Position numbers and translations under genes: made by a program. Below the pieces are notes generated by a model that saw only the letters and a list, made by a program, of their open reading frames with translations, had not been told where the DNA came from and made no database searches. A DNA stretch of 36,967 nt from positions 1-36,967 of the forward strand of contig CAZLIC010000037.1 in assembly GCA_964559535.1 (NCBI GenBank), read 5' to 3'. Shown in pieces: positions 7,620 through 17,300 of the stretch. Position 1 is the stretch's first letter; every line of letters starts with the position of its first letter. Origin of the DNA: CAZLIC01 sp964559535. Lineage in GTDB: Bacteria; Pseudomonadota; Alphaproteobacteria; Rhodobacterales; Rhodobacteraceae.

Positions 7620-7637
7620 CTGTCAGGTTCGTGACAG
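7620..7637. promoter_or_regulatory. Inverted repeat CTGTCA-N6-TGACAG before tctC
   Basis: A perfect 6-6-6 inverted repeat starts one base after the stop of the binding-protein gene, at the upstream end of the 108-bp gap before tctC. It could be a dimeric operator, for example for TctD, or a short transcript hairpin that damps read-through. No T tract follows, so a classical terminator is unlikely. Confidence 0.35.
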
Positions 7638-7694
7638 GTAGACGTGCTGTCCTGCCCCCGGTGACGGCGCGGGAGGCGCCGGCCAGGGAGAATC

Positions 7695-7710
7695 GGCCGC
7701 GCAGGCGGCC
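7695..7710 (+). promoter_or_regulatory. Leader hairpin just upstream of the tctC ribosome site
   Basis: GGCCGC-GCAG-GCGGCC forms a perfect six-pair hairpin ending two bases before the AAGGGAGGA ribosome site of tctC. A stable 5' hairpin here could protect the tctC message or set its level relative to tctB and tctA, as binding proteins are usually needed in excess. Function is inferred from position. Confidence 0.35.
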
Positions 7711-7727
7711 CAAGGGAGGAACACCGG

Positions 7728-8668
<941 letters not shown>

Positions 8669-8672
<4 letters not shown>

Positions 8673-9157
8673 CCGGGGGCATCCCCGGCACCGGACGCCG
8701 CCCCGACGGGGCGGCGTTCGTCATCGCCCTGATCCTTGCCGCAATCGGGGCGCTGCTGATCTGGGACGGCGGCCGCATTCCCAACAAGGCCAACTACGCG
8801 GGCGTCGGCCCCGGCGACGTGCCGAAAATGGTGGGCGCGGGGCTGCTGCTGCTGGCCGCCGCCACCGGCTTCTCGGGCCTGCGTGGCGGCACCCCGCGCG
8901 AACGGCAGGCGCCCGTTCCCGTGCTGTGGATCGTGGGCGGGCTGGCCGCGCAGCTGGCCCTGCTGCAGTTCGCGGGCTTCTCCATCGCCTCGGGCGTGCT
9001 TTTCGCCTGCACCGCCGCCGCCTTCGGCAAGCGCAACTTCGCGCTGACCTTGCCGGTGGGCATTGTCTTTGCCTTTGTCGTCTACGGCCTGTTTGACCGG
9101 CTCTTGCAGCTGAACCTGCCCGCCGGACCTCTGGAAACCCTCATCTGGGGCGGGTGA
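8669..9157 (+). CDS. tctB: Tripartite tricarboxylate transporter small membrane subunit
   Basis: This 162-residue protein has four predicted membrane helices: about residues 11-27 (GAAFVIALILAAIGALLIW), 52-68, 85-110 and 120-150. That is the normal architecture of TctB, which pairs with TctA to form the permease. The ATG overlaps the tctC stop, and tctA begins one base after its own stop, so the three genes are translationally linked. Sequence conservation in this family is low; topology and gene order carry the call. Confidence 0.88.
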
Positions 9158-9158
9158 C

Positions 9159-10676
9159 ATGAGCACCTTCGGCTTCCTTCTGGACGGTCTGGCCGTGGCG
9201 CTGGATCCGCTGATCCTGATGTATGCGCTGATCGGCGTGACGCTGGGCACCGCCGTGGGCGTGCTTCCCGGCATCGGCCCGGCGCTGACGGTGGCACTCT
9301 TGCTGCCCGTCACCTACGGGCTCGACCCGGCAGGGTCGCTGATCATGTTCGCGGGCATCTACTACGGCGGCATGTACGGCGGCTCGACCACCTCGATACT
9401 CCTGAACACGCCGGGCGAAAGCGCATCCGTCATCACCGCGCTGGAAGGCAACCGCATGGCGCGTGCGGGCCGCGGCGGCCCGGCGCTGGCCACCGCCGCC
9501 ATCGGATCGTTCGTGGCGGGGTTGCTGGCCACGCTGGCGCTGGCCTTCATCGCGCCCACCGTGGTGAAGCTGGCCCTTACCCTCGGCCCGCGGGAATACT
9601 TCGCGCTCATGATGCTGGCCTTCGTCACCGTTTCGGCCGCCTTCGGCGATTCGGCACTGAAGGGGCTGACATCGCTGTTCATCGGCCTGGCGCTGGCCTG
9701 TGTGGGCATCGATTCCCTCACCGGGCAGACCCGGCTGGCGTTCGGCGTGCCGCAGCTTCTGGACGGGATCGAGGTCACCACGCTGGCCGTCGCCATGTTC
9801 GCGGTGGGCGAGGCGCTGTTCGTCGCGGCGCAGATCGGCGGGGCAGAGGACGGAATGCATGCCATCAAGGGCAGCGTCAAGATGACCGCGCAGGACTGGC
9901 GCCGGTCCTGGCCTGCGTGGCTGCGTGGCACGGCCATCGGCTTTCCCATTGGTGCCATGCCCGCGGGCGGGGCCGACATCGCCAGCTTCCTGTCCTACGC
10001 GACCGAGCGGAAGGTCACGAAACACCCCGATGAATTCGGCCACGGCGCCATCGAAGGCGTCGCCGGCCCCGAGGCCGCCAACAACGCCGCCGCCGCGGGC
10101 ACGCTGGTGCCATTGCTGACGCTGGGCCTGCCCACCACGGCCACGGCGGCCATCATGCTGGCGGGGTTCCAGCAGTTCGGCCTTCAGCCGGGGCCTTTGC
10201 TGTTTGCCACCAACCCGAAGCTGGTCTGGGGCCTGATTTCCAGCCTCTTGATCGCCAACCTGATGCTCTTGGTGCTGAACCTGCCGCTGATCCGGCTGTG
10301 GGTGAAGCTGCTCAGCATCCCGCGGCCCTGGCTCTATGCCGGGATCCTGCTTTTCGCCACGCTGGGCACCATTGGCGTGAACCCCTCGCCGGTGGAACTG
10401 TCGATGCTGATGATCTTCGGCGTCATGGGCTACATGATGCGGGTGCACGGCTACCCGATTGCGCCGGTGGTGGTGGGCCTGATCCTGGGGCCGATGGCCG
10501 AGCAGAACCTGCGCCGCGCGCTGTCCATCGCGCAGGGCGACTGGTCCACGCTGTGGTCCACGCCGGTGTCGGCCACGCTTCTGGTGCTGGCCGCGGTGGC
10601 GCTGGTGCTGCCCACGCTGATGCGCCTGTCGGGCCGCGGCAAGGTGCTGAAGGACATCGCGGGCGACAGCGACTGA
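9159..10676 (+). CDS. tctA: Tripartite tricarboxylate transporter large membrane subunit
   Basis: This 505-residue integral membrane protein has about 11-12 helices. It shows the family hallmarks near the N-terminus: GVLPGIGPALTVALLLPVTYGLDPAGSL, then YYGGMYGGSTTSILLNTPGE. A second copy of the Gly/Pro-rich pattern lies around FPIGAMPAGGADIASFLSYATE and TLGLPTTATAAIML. It catalyses solute uptake, probably cation-driven, together with TctB and TctC. It is the last gene of the operon; a 75-bp gap containing a palindromic repeat and a likely promoter separates it from hslV. Confidence 0.93.
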   Translation: MSTFGFLLDGLAVALDPLILMYALIGVTLGTAVGVLPGIGPALTVALLLPVTYGLDPAGSLIMFAGIYYGGMYGGSTTSILLNTPGESASVITALEGNRMARAGRGGPALATAAIGSFVAGLLATLALAFIAPTVVKLALTLGPREYFALMMLAFVTVSAAFGDSALKGLTSLFIGLALACVGIDSLTGQTRLAFGVPQLLDGIEVTTLAVAMFAVGEALFVAAQIGGAEDGMHAIKGSVKMTAQDWRRSWPAWLRGTAIGFPIGAMPAGGADIASFLSYATERKVTKHPDEFGHGAIEGVAGPEAANNAAAAGTLVPLLTLGLPTTATAAIMLAGFQQFGLQPGPLLFATNPKLVWGLISSLLIANLMLLVLNLPLIRLWVKLLSIPRPWLYAGILLFATLGTIGVNPSPVELSMLMIFGVMGYMMRVHGYPIAPVVVGLILGPMAEQNLRRALSIAQGDWSTLWSTPVSATLLVLAAVALVLPTLMRLSGRGKVLKDIAGDSD

Positions 10677-10686
10677 CCCCTTCCCG

Positions 10687-10716
10687 CTTGTGGGCAGGCG
10701 GCGCAGTCGCCATATC
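10687..10716 (+). promoter_or_regulatory. Likely hslV promoter, heat-shock-like, overlapping a palindromic repeat
   Basis: CTTGTGG (10687-10693) and CCATATC (10710-10716) form a -35/-10 pair; taken as TTGTGG and CATATC the spacer is 17 bases. CTTG with CCATAT is reminiscent of alphaproteobacterial RpoH promoters, which suits hslVU, a classic heat-shock operon. The -35 region lies in a TTCCCGCTTGTGGGCAGG element matching the palindromic repeat at 342-375. The start of hslV is 36 bases downstream of the -10 element. Confidence 0.45.
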
Positions 10717-10751
10717 CTGCCCGGCGAGGTGGCGGCAAGGGTGGTGGCAGG

Positions 10752-11312
10752 ATGGCGGATGATCGGTTTCCGGGCTGGCATGGCACCACCATCCTGGCGG
10801 TGCGGCGCGGCGGGCGCGTGGTGGTGGCGGGCGACGGGCAGGTGTCGCTGGGGCAAACGGTGATCAAGGGCAGCGCACGCAAGGTGCGCCGACTGTCACC
10901 CGGCGGGCGAGATGTGGTGGCAGGCTTTGCCGGGTCCACCGCCGATGCCTTCACCCTGCTGGAACGGCTGGAGAAAAAGCTGGAAGCGGCACCCGGCCAG
11001 CTGGCACGCGCCTGCGTGGAACTGGCCAAGGACTGGCGCATGGACAAGTACCTGCGCAATCTGGAAGCCATGCTGATCGTGACCGACGGGCGCGACCTGT
11101 ATGTCATCACCGGCGCGGGCGACGTGCTGGAGCCCGAACATGACGTGGCCGCCATCGGGTCGGGCGGGAATTTCGCGCTGGCCGCGGCGCGGGCGCTGAT
11201 GGCCGAAACCGCGCTGGATGCCGAGGCGGTGGCCCGCCGCGCCATGGCGATTGCCGCCGACATCTGCGTCTATACCAACGGCAATCTGGTGGTGGAGACG
11301 ATCGGTGGCTGA
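10752..11312 (+). CDS. hslV: ATP-dependent protease peptidase subunit HslV
   Basis: HslV forms the dodecameric threonine-protease core of the cytoplasmic HslVU (ClpQY) complex and degrades misfolded and regulatory proteins. The 186-residue product carries the active-site threonine in HGTTIL at residue 12, so an 11-residue propeptide must be removed, unlike enterobacterial HslV, where only Met precedes it. Family landmarks follow: VVVAGDGQVSLGQTV, the conserved KVRRL, GFAGSTADAFTLLERLE, and AIGSGGNFALAAARAL near the C-terminus. The last 8 bases overlap the next gene, and hslU follows after that gene. Confidence 0.96.
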   Translation: MADDRFPGWHGTTILAVRRGGRVVVAGDGQVSLGQTVIKGSARKVRRLSPGGRDVVAGFAGSTADAFTLLERLEKKLEAAPGQLARACVELAKDWRMDKYLRNLEAMLIVTDGRDLYVITGAGDVLEPEHDVAAIGSGGNFALAAARALMAETALDAEAVARRAMAIAADICVYTNGNLVVETIGG

Positions 11313-12399
11313 CCTTTCCCAAGACGACCTGCGCGCCGCCGTGGCCGCAGGCGTGCTGACCGAGGCGCAGGCGGCCTCGGTGCTGGCACTGGCGCAGGGC
11401 CGGGCAGGACAGCGCGCTGCCATGACCGAAGAGGACGAACCCTTCGAGTTCTTCAAGGGCTTCTCGGAAATCTTCGTCTCCATCGGCCTCGTCATCCTGA
11501 TGACGGGCGTGGCCATGCTCTTGTCCTGGGTGGGTGGAACCGGGCTTTTGCTGGCGGTCCCCGCGGTGTGCGCGGGCGTGGCCTGGTGGTGGGCGCAGTA
11601 CTTTACCCTGAAGCGGCGGATGAACCTGCCGTCCATGGTGCTGGCTGCCACCTTTGCCGGCGGCGTACTGACCTTTGCGCTGACCCTGGTCGCCCTGGCC
11701 GACATCGCCGAGCGCGCGGGGGTGATCGCCGCCTTCCTGTTGACGGCGGGCGGGCTGTGGCTGTGGTACCGCCGGTTCCGGTTGCCCTTTACCATGTTCC
11801 TTCTGGGGCTGAACCTGCTGGCGGCGCTGTATACGGCCACGGCATCCGTGGATGAACTGGGCGGCTTTGTTGCCGGCACGCGCAGCGGGTTGCAGGGGCT
11901 GTTCGACCTGCGTGAAAGCCCGGCCTTCGCGCTGGCCACGCTGGCCTTCGGCATGGCGGCCTTTGCCGCGGGCATGTGGTTCGACACGCGCGACCCCCAC
12001 CGCCTGGGCCGCCACGCCGCCACCGCCTTCTGGCTGCACCTGCTGGCCGCGCCCGCGCTGGTGAATACGGTGGCGGTGACGCTGTACAACACCGGCGGCT
12101 GGCGCGGCGTGGGGCTGCTGGTCGTGGCACTGGCGGTCATCACCGTGCTGGCGCTGGTGGTGGACCGCCGGTCGTTCCTGTCGGCCGCGATTGCCTGGAT
12201 CGCCATCGTCATTGCCTGGGTGGTGCAGGGCGGGGGCGAGGGCGACTTCGGATCGTGGATCGTCATCATGATCGTGCTGGGCGCGGTGGTCACGGCCATC
12301 GGCACCTGGTGGGTGCCTTTGCGCGCTGCCCTGATGCGCGCCCTGCCCGAATTTCCCGGCAAGCACCGCCTGCCACCCTATGAAAAGGCCCCCGCATGA
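11305..12399 (+). CDS. Polytopic membrane protein between hslV and hslU (DUF2157-like)
   Basis: This 364-residue protein starts with GTG at 11305, overlapping the end of hslV by 8 bases, and its stop overlaps the hslU start as ATGA. It has a short soluble N-terminus (about residues 1-50) containing AAVAAGVLTEAQAASVLALA, reminiscent of the helical start of DUF2157 proteins. Eight to ten hydrophobic helices follow from about residue 55 to 340, and then a short polar tail. No catalytic motif is visible. Its position inside the hslVU operon means it is co-translated with the heat-shock protease subunits; a link to envelope stress or membrane-protein turnover is conjecture. The coding call is secure from frame, overlaps and hydrophobic pattern. 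Confidence 0.82.
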   Translation: MADLSQDDLRAAVAAGVLTEAQAASVLALAQGRAGQRAAMTEEDEPFEFFKGFSEIFVSIGLVILMTGVAMLLSWVGGTGLLLAVPAVCAGVAWWWAQYFTLKRRMNLPSMVLAATFAGGVLTFALTLVALADIAERAGVIAAFLLTAGGLWLWYRRFRLPFTMFLLGLNLLAALYTATASVDELGGFVAGTRSGLQGLFDLRESPAFALATLAFGMAAFAAGMWFDTRDPHRLGRHAATAFWLHLLAAPALVNTVAVTLYNTGGWRGVGLLVVALAVITVLALVVDRRSFLSAAIAWIAIVIAWVVQGGGEGDFGSWIVIMIVLGAVVTAIGTWWVPLRAALMRALPEFPGKHRLPPYEKAPA

Positions 12400-13691
12400 C
12401 CGACCTGACCCCGCGCGAGATCGTCAGCGAGCTGGACCGATTCATCATCGGGCAGGCCGCGGCCAAGCGCGCCGTGGCCGTGGCGCTGCGCAACCGCTGG
12501 CGCCGCCGCCAGCTGGACCCTTCGATCCGCGACGAGGTGTATCCGAAGAACATCCTGATGATCGGCCCCACCGGCGTGGGCAAGACCGAGATCAGCCGCC
12601 GCCTGGCAAAGCTGGCGAAGGCACCCTTCCTGAAGGTCGAGGCCACGAAGTTCACCGAGGTGGGCTATGTGGGCCGCGACGTGGACAGCATCATCCGCGA
12701 CCTGATGGATGCAGCCCTGGCGGAAACGCGCGCGCGGATGCGCGAGGACGTGAAGGCGCGGGCCATGCGCGCCGCCGAGGACCGGGTGATCGAGGCGCTG
12801 GCGGGCAAGGATGCCCGCGACGGCACGCGCGACGCCTTCCGCGCCAAGCTGCGCCGGGGCGAACTGGACGACACGGTGATCGAGGTCAGCGTGACCGACA
12901 CCTCAAGCCCGTTCCCGGCGATGGACATTCCGGGCAACCCGATGGGCGCGATGAACCTGGGCGAGCTGTTCAAGGGCTTGGGCGGGCGCACGCAGAAGCG
13001 GCGGATGACGGTGCGCGAAAGCCATGACGTGCTGGTGGCCGAGGAGGCTGACAAACTCTTGGACGACGAAAGCGTGAAGGCGGCGGCACTGGAGGCGGTG
13101 CAGGAGAACGGCATCGTCTTCATCGACGAGATCGACAAGGTGGCGGCGCGGTCCGACACCCGCGGCGCCGATGTCAGCCGCGAGGGCGTGCAGCGCGACC
13201 TTCTGCCGCTGATCGAGGGCACGACCGTCAGCACCAAGCACGGCCCGGTGAAGACCGACCACATCCTGTTCATCGCCAGCGGCGCCTTCCACATTGCCAA
13301 GCCGTCGGACCTGCTGCCCGAGTTGCAGGGGCGGCTGCCCATCCGGGTGGAGCTGCAGCCGCTGACCGAGGCCGACTTTGCCCGCATCCTGACCGAGACG
13401 GACAACGCGCTGACCCGCCAGTATGCCGCGCTGCTGGCGACCGAGGGGGTGACCGTGACGTTCACTGCGGACGGCATCGCCGCGCTGGCCCGCATTGCCG
13501 CCGAGGTGAACGCCTCGGTCGAGAACATCGGGGCGCGGCGGCTGTACACCGTGCTGGAGCGGGTGTTCGAGGAGCTGTCCTTCGCCGCGCCCGACCGGTC
13601 GGGTCAGGCGGTGGCGGTGGATGCGGCCTATGTCGAGGCGAACCTGGGCGCCCTGTCGCGCTCGGCCGACCTGTCGCGCTACGTGCTGTAG
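12396..13691 (+). CDS. hslU: HslU ATPase, unfoldase subunit of HslVU
   Basis: This 431-residue AAA+ ATPase unfolds substrates and feeds them to HslV. Walker A is GPTGVGKT at residues 57-64, the pore loop GYVGRD lies near 90, the helical I-domain spans about 110-210, and Walker B is IVFIDEID near 245. The sensor and C-terminal sequences (GAFHIAKPSDLLPELQGRLPIRVEL) and the ending SRYVL match the family; the C-terminal residues dock into HslV. The gene is coupled by ATGA to the preceding membrane protein. Downstream lie GC-rich hairpins consistent with transcript ends. Confidence 0.97.
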   Translation: MTDLTPREIVSELDRFIIGQAAAKRAVAVALRNRWRRRQLDPSIRDEVYPKNILMIGPTGVGKTEISRRLAKLAKAPFLKVEATKFTEVGYVGRDVDSIIRDLMDAALAETRARMREDVKARAMRAAEDRVIEALAGKDARDGTRDAFRAKLRRGELDDTVIEVSVTDTSSPFPAMDIPGNPMGAMNLGELFKGLGGRTQKRRMTVRESHDVLVAEEADKLLDDESVKAAALEAVQENGIVFIDEIDKVAARSDTRGADVSREGVQRDLLPLIEGTTVSTKHGPVKTDHILFIASGAFHIAKPSDLLPELQGRLPIRVELQPLTEADFARILTETDNALTRQYAALLATEGVTVTFTADGIAALARIAAEVNASVENIGARRLYTVLERVFEELSFAAPDRSGQAVAVDAAYVEANLGALSRSADLSRYVL

Positions 13692-13737
13692 CGGCCAAGA
13701 TGCCCGAACCAAAAAAGACCCCGCCCTCGGCCTTCGT

Positions 13738-13801
13738 GGCGGCTTGCGCCGCCGTGACGGCCTGCGGATCGGCCCGGGCCGGGGGGCAAGCACCCCGGCC
13801 C
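13738..13801 (+). terminator. GC-rich hairpins after hslU
   Basis: Two stem-loops follow the hslU stop. GGCGGC-TTGC-GCCGCC (13738-13753) is followed by a nine-pair stem GGGCCGGGG/CCCCGGCCC (13776-13784 and 13793-13801) with an eight-base loop. The second is followed by a C-rich stretch with only TTT, so it is not a textbook intrinsic terminator, but strong GC stems at an operon end are common in such genomes. The rest of the 268-bp gap (13692-13959) holds a short direct repeat and the trxA-side hairpin; I see no gene in it. Confidence 0.45.
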
Positions 13802-13870
13802 CCCCTTTCCCGCCCGCACGCCCGGCTGATTCGCGGGGCATGGTTAACAAAAAAGGGCGCGTGCGCAGGG

Positions 13871-13890
13871 GAGTACGCAAAGAGTACGCA
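13871..13890. repeat. Direct repeat GAGTACGCA, two copies, 11-bp period
   Basis: GAGTACGCA occurs at 13871-13879 and 13882-13890, so the copies are one helical turn apart. It lies between the converging hslU and trxA genes, next to a GGTTAACAAAAAA patch and CATATATG. It may be a protein-binding site or a remnant of a dispersed repeat. No function can be assigned. Confidence 0.3.
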
Positions 13891-13905
13891 GGGCATATAT
13901 GCAAC

Positions 13906-13923
13906 CGGGCCCCGAAGGGCCCG
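13906..13923 (-). terminator. UUCG-loop terminator hairpin after trxA
   Basis: Read on the minus strand this is CGGGCCC-TTCG-GGGCCCG, a perfect seven-pair stem closed by a C(UUCG)G tetraloop, among the most stable RNA hairpins. It begins 36 bases after the trxA stop. No long U tract follows (GTTGCATATATG), so it may act as a terminator or as a 3' stabiliser. Confidence 0.55.
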
Positions 13924-13959
13924 ATTACCACAGCGTTCGCAAGGGTTTGCCGGGTGGCG

Positions 13960-14286
13960 TCAGACCGCCGAAGCGATCCAGGTGGCCAGCGCCGCCTTCG
14001 GCGCCGCGCCCACCTTGTTCGACACCACCTGGCCGTTCTTGAACATGAACAGCGCCGGAATGCCGCGCACGCCCAGTTCGGCCGGGCTGTCGGGGTTCTC
14101 ATCCACGTTGACCTTCACGATCTTCACGCGGCCCTTGTACTCGGTGGCCAGCTCTTCCAGCGCCGGGCCGATCTGGCGGCAGGGGCCGCACCATTCGGCC
14201 CAGAAATCGACGACGACGGGGATGTCGGACTGACGCACTTCCTGGTCGAAGGTCGCGTCGGTTACGGCGACGGTGGCAGCGCCCAT
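13960..14286 (-). CDS. trxA: Thioredoxin
   Basis: This is a cytoplasmic thioredoxin of 108 residues, the standard length. The redox site is WCGPC with Cys33 and Cys36, preceded by VVDFWAEW. The cis-proline is Pro77 in RGIPAL, and the C-terminal GAAPKAALATWI matches the family. It reduces protein disulfides using thioredoxin reductase. ATG at 14286 is chosen because GGAG sits 8 bases upstream; longer frames reach into the promoter and the addA end. It lies 56 bases downstream of addA but has its own good promoter. Confidence 0.97.
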   Translation of the reverse strand: MGAATVAVTDATFDQEVRQSDIPVVVDFWAEWCGPCRQIGPALEELATEYKGRVKIVKVNVDENPDSPAELGVRGIPALFMFKNGQVVSNKVGAAPKAALATWIASAV

Positions 14287-14317
14287 GATGTTCTCCGGGG
14301 TGAAATCCAAGACCTTG

Positions 14318-14346
14318 AACCTATGAACGGTGGCCCCCGCGGTCAA
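14318..14346 (-). promoter_or_regulatory. Sigma70-type promoter of trxA inside the end of addA
   Basis: On the minus strand TTGACC (plus 14341-14346) and TAGGTT (plus 14318-14323) are separated by exactly 17 bases. The -35 box contains the TGA stop codon of addA. Transcription would start near 14311, giving a leader of about 25 bases before the trxA ATG, with GGAG correctly placed. This would uncouple thioredoxin expression from the long upstream operon. Confidence 0.5.
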
Positions 14347-17300
14347 GGGATCGTGGCGCGCTGCAAGGCCGCCCTCACGATATTGCATGGCAGGTGCATC
14401 AGCCGTGCCCCGCGCGTCCACAGGATGGCCGTCTGCACGGCATGGCCGGGGAACACCTGTTCCAGCAAGTGGGCATAGGCGCCCATCTGCCGCAGGATGC
14501 CTTCCGGGGTGTCGCCAGGCGTGCCGGGCAGCATGCGATTTGACTTGAAATCCACCGCCAGAACTTGCGTGGCATTGATCACCAGTCGATCGATCGTGCC
14601 CTGCATCTGGCGGCCCGAAAGGGTGCCGGTGAGGGGAACCTCCGCCATCGAGCCAGGGGCGAAAAGTGGCGCCAGGTCAGGGGCTTGCAGAACGGCCTGC
14701 GCCTCGGCCAGCAGCGCGGGCGCGTTCTCTGCGTCTGTGGCGGCGGCAATCCGCGGCCAGTCGGCACGCGGGTGCAGTGGCAGCAGTTCCAGCAGCCGGT
14801 GCAGGGCGGTACCCCAGGCCTTCGCAGCCTTGCCGTCCCATCCATCATCGCCCGGCAGCGCCTTGGCGCCGCCCAGGTCGGTCGGGGTCAGCGGCCGGGG
14901 TAAGGCGGGGGCCGCGGCGGGGGTGTCGATCCAGGCGGGCAGGGCCTGCGCGGGGCGGGGCGCTACGGGCGGCGCCGGTTCCATCGCTGCGCTCCAGTCG
15001 CCCGATACCAGCGTCATGCCGGTTTCCGGCGCGCCGCTGGCCCCGGCCGCCGCCATCCCTTCGGCCACCAGATGCCACCAGGCCGGGTTGCCCGCGTCGT
15101 CCTTTCCCACCTCGCCTGCCGCCGCCACGATCAGCCGTGACTGCGCCCGCGTTAGCGCAACATAGAGAAGGCGCAGCGATTCCGCCGCCTCGGCCGCGCG
15201 CCGGGCGTCCAGCGCGGCCTCGATGGCGGGGGGGCTTTCCTCGCGCGATGTCTTCCACACCGGCGTGTCGCCTGCCAGCCGCAGGATCACGCCGCTGTCG
15301 CGGCTGCGGGGGCGCGCGCAGTCGGGCAAGATCACCACCGGCGCCTCCAGCCCCTTGGCGCCATGCACCGTCATCACCCGGATATGTCCGCCTGCCGCCT
15401 CGGGCTGGCGCTTCACCTCCACGTCGTCGGCTTCCAGCCACACCAGAAAGCCCGGCAGCGACGGCACCTGCGCCTGCTCATAGGCCAGCGACTGTGCCAG
15501 CAGCTCGTCAATGCCATCCGCCGCCTCTTCGCCCAGCCGGGCGATCAGGCGGCGGCGGCCATCGTGGCGGACCAGCAGGCGCGCGATCAGATCGTGCGGG
15601 CGCAGAAAATCGGTCTGGCGCCGCAGGTCGTGCAGGATGTCCATGGTGTCGGGCGGGGCGTCCGATGCCGTGCGCAGCGCCTCCCACAGTGTTCCCTTGC
15701 GCGGCTGCGCAAGACGATACAGCGCATCCTCACTCCACCCGATCAGCGGCGAGCGCAGCGCGGCGGCCAGCGACAGGTCATCCTCGGGCAGGGCGAGGAA
15801 GGACAGGACGGCCAGGATGTCCTTCACCGCCACCTCGGCGCCAAGCCGCAACCTGTCGGCCCCCGCCACCGGCAGGCCCGCGCGTTTCAGCGCCCGCAAC
15901 GTGGCGGCAAAGACGTCACCGCGGCGGCGGACCAGGATCAGTACGTCGCCGGGACGCAAAGGGCGCAGCACGATCCGCCCGTCGCGGCGTTCGGGCACAG
16001 GGGCCTTCGCGGCGATCATCTCCTTGATGTTCGACGCAATCCGCTCGGCCAGCCTGGCCGCGTGATGTTCTTCGGACGGCAGATCGACCGGGTCCCACCA
16101 GTTGGGCGGCTCGGTATCGGCCGCCTTCGGCTCTACCGGCCACAGGTCCACACGTCCCGGCATCCGGTCGAAATGCGCCTCGTGCCGGATCGGGCCGTCC
16201 AGGCCGCGGCCGCGGCCTTCGTCAAACACCGAATCCACCAGTCGCAGCACGGCAGGGGCCGAGCGGAACGAGCGCAGCAGGTCTTCGCCGTGCAAGGGTG
16301 ATCCGGCGGCGTCAAAGCGATCGGCGAATCCGCGCCCCTGCGCGTCGAAGGCCGCAAGGTCGGCGCCCTGAAAGGAATAGATCGACTGCTTGCGGTCGCC
16401 CACCACGAACAGCGTGCGCTGGCCTGTGTGGGCCGTCTGCCCAGCGGTGAACTCTGCCGCAAGGCTTTGGATCACGCGCCACTGGAGGGGCGAGGTGTCC
16501 TGCGCCTCGTCCACAAGGATGTGGTCGATGGCGCCGTCCAGCCGCCACAGCACCCAAGGGGCCACGGACGGATCGGTCAGCAGGTCGGCGGTGCGCAGGA
16601 TCAGGTCATCGAAGTCCAGCAGGCCGCGGCCGGATTTGGCCTGCGCATAGGCGGGCAGGAAAGCTGCGGCAAAGCCGTGCAGCGCGGCGGTGCGGGTGGC
16701 GGCCTGCAGGGCAATGCGGCGGCGGCGCGCGGTTTCCACGCGGCGCATCAGCGCTTCCAGCGGGGCTAGCAGGCGGCCCAGCCTGCCTTGGGTGGCCTTG
16801 GTGGGCACCAGCCCCACCTTGGCGGCAAAATGCTTGGCCGGGTCGGCGTTGGCCTTGTACAGGAACACCCCCTCCATGGCCTGCAGTGCGTCCATCCCCG
16901 CAGGCAAAAGGGTGGCCAGGATGTCGGCGTGTTTCTGGTCGGTGACGCTGCCGGTGGCCAGATGTGCCACCACCTCGGAGATCAGGTCCTCTTCGCCGCC
17001 CAGAAAGGTGTCGGCCAGGATGCGCGCGTCGGATTCCTCCTCGGGCACCCCGAACAGCGCCCTTGCCCCGGCCGCGTCCAGCGGCATGACAAAGGCCGGG
17101 CGGTTGCCGGCAATCTCGTCGGCCAGCCGGTCGAAATCCTCGCCCGACCAGGCGGCGGCAAGGGCCGCCACGGCCTGCGGGGCGGTACGGTCGGCCATCT
17201 CGGCCACGATGTCAGCGCGCAGCAGGCGGGCGCTGCGGTCGTCCATCTCGGCAAAGCGCGGGCTGACCCCGGCTTCCAGCGGAAAGCGGCGCAGAAGGGC

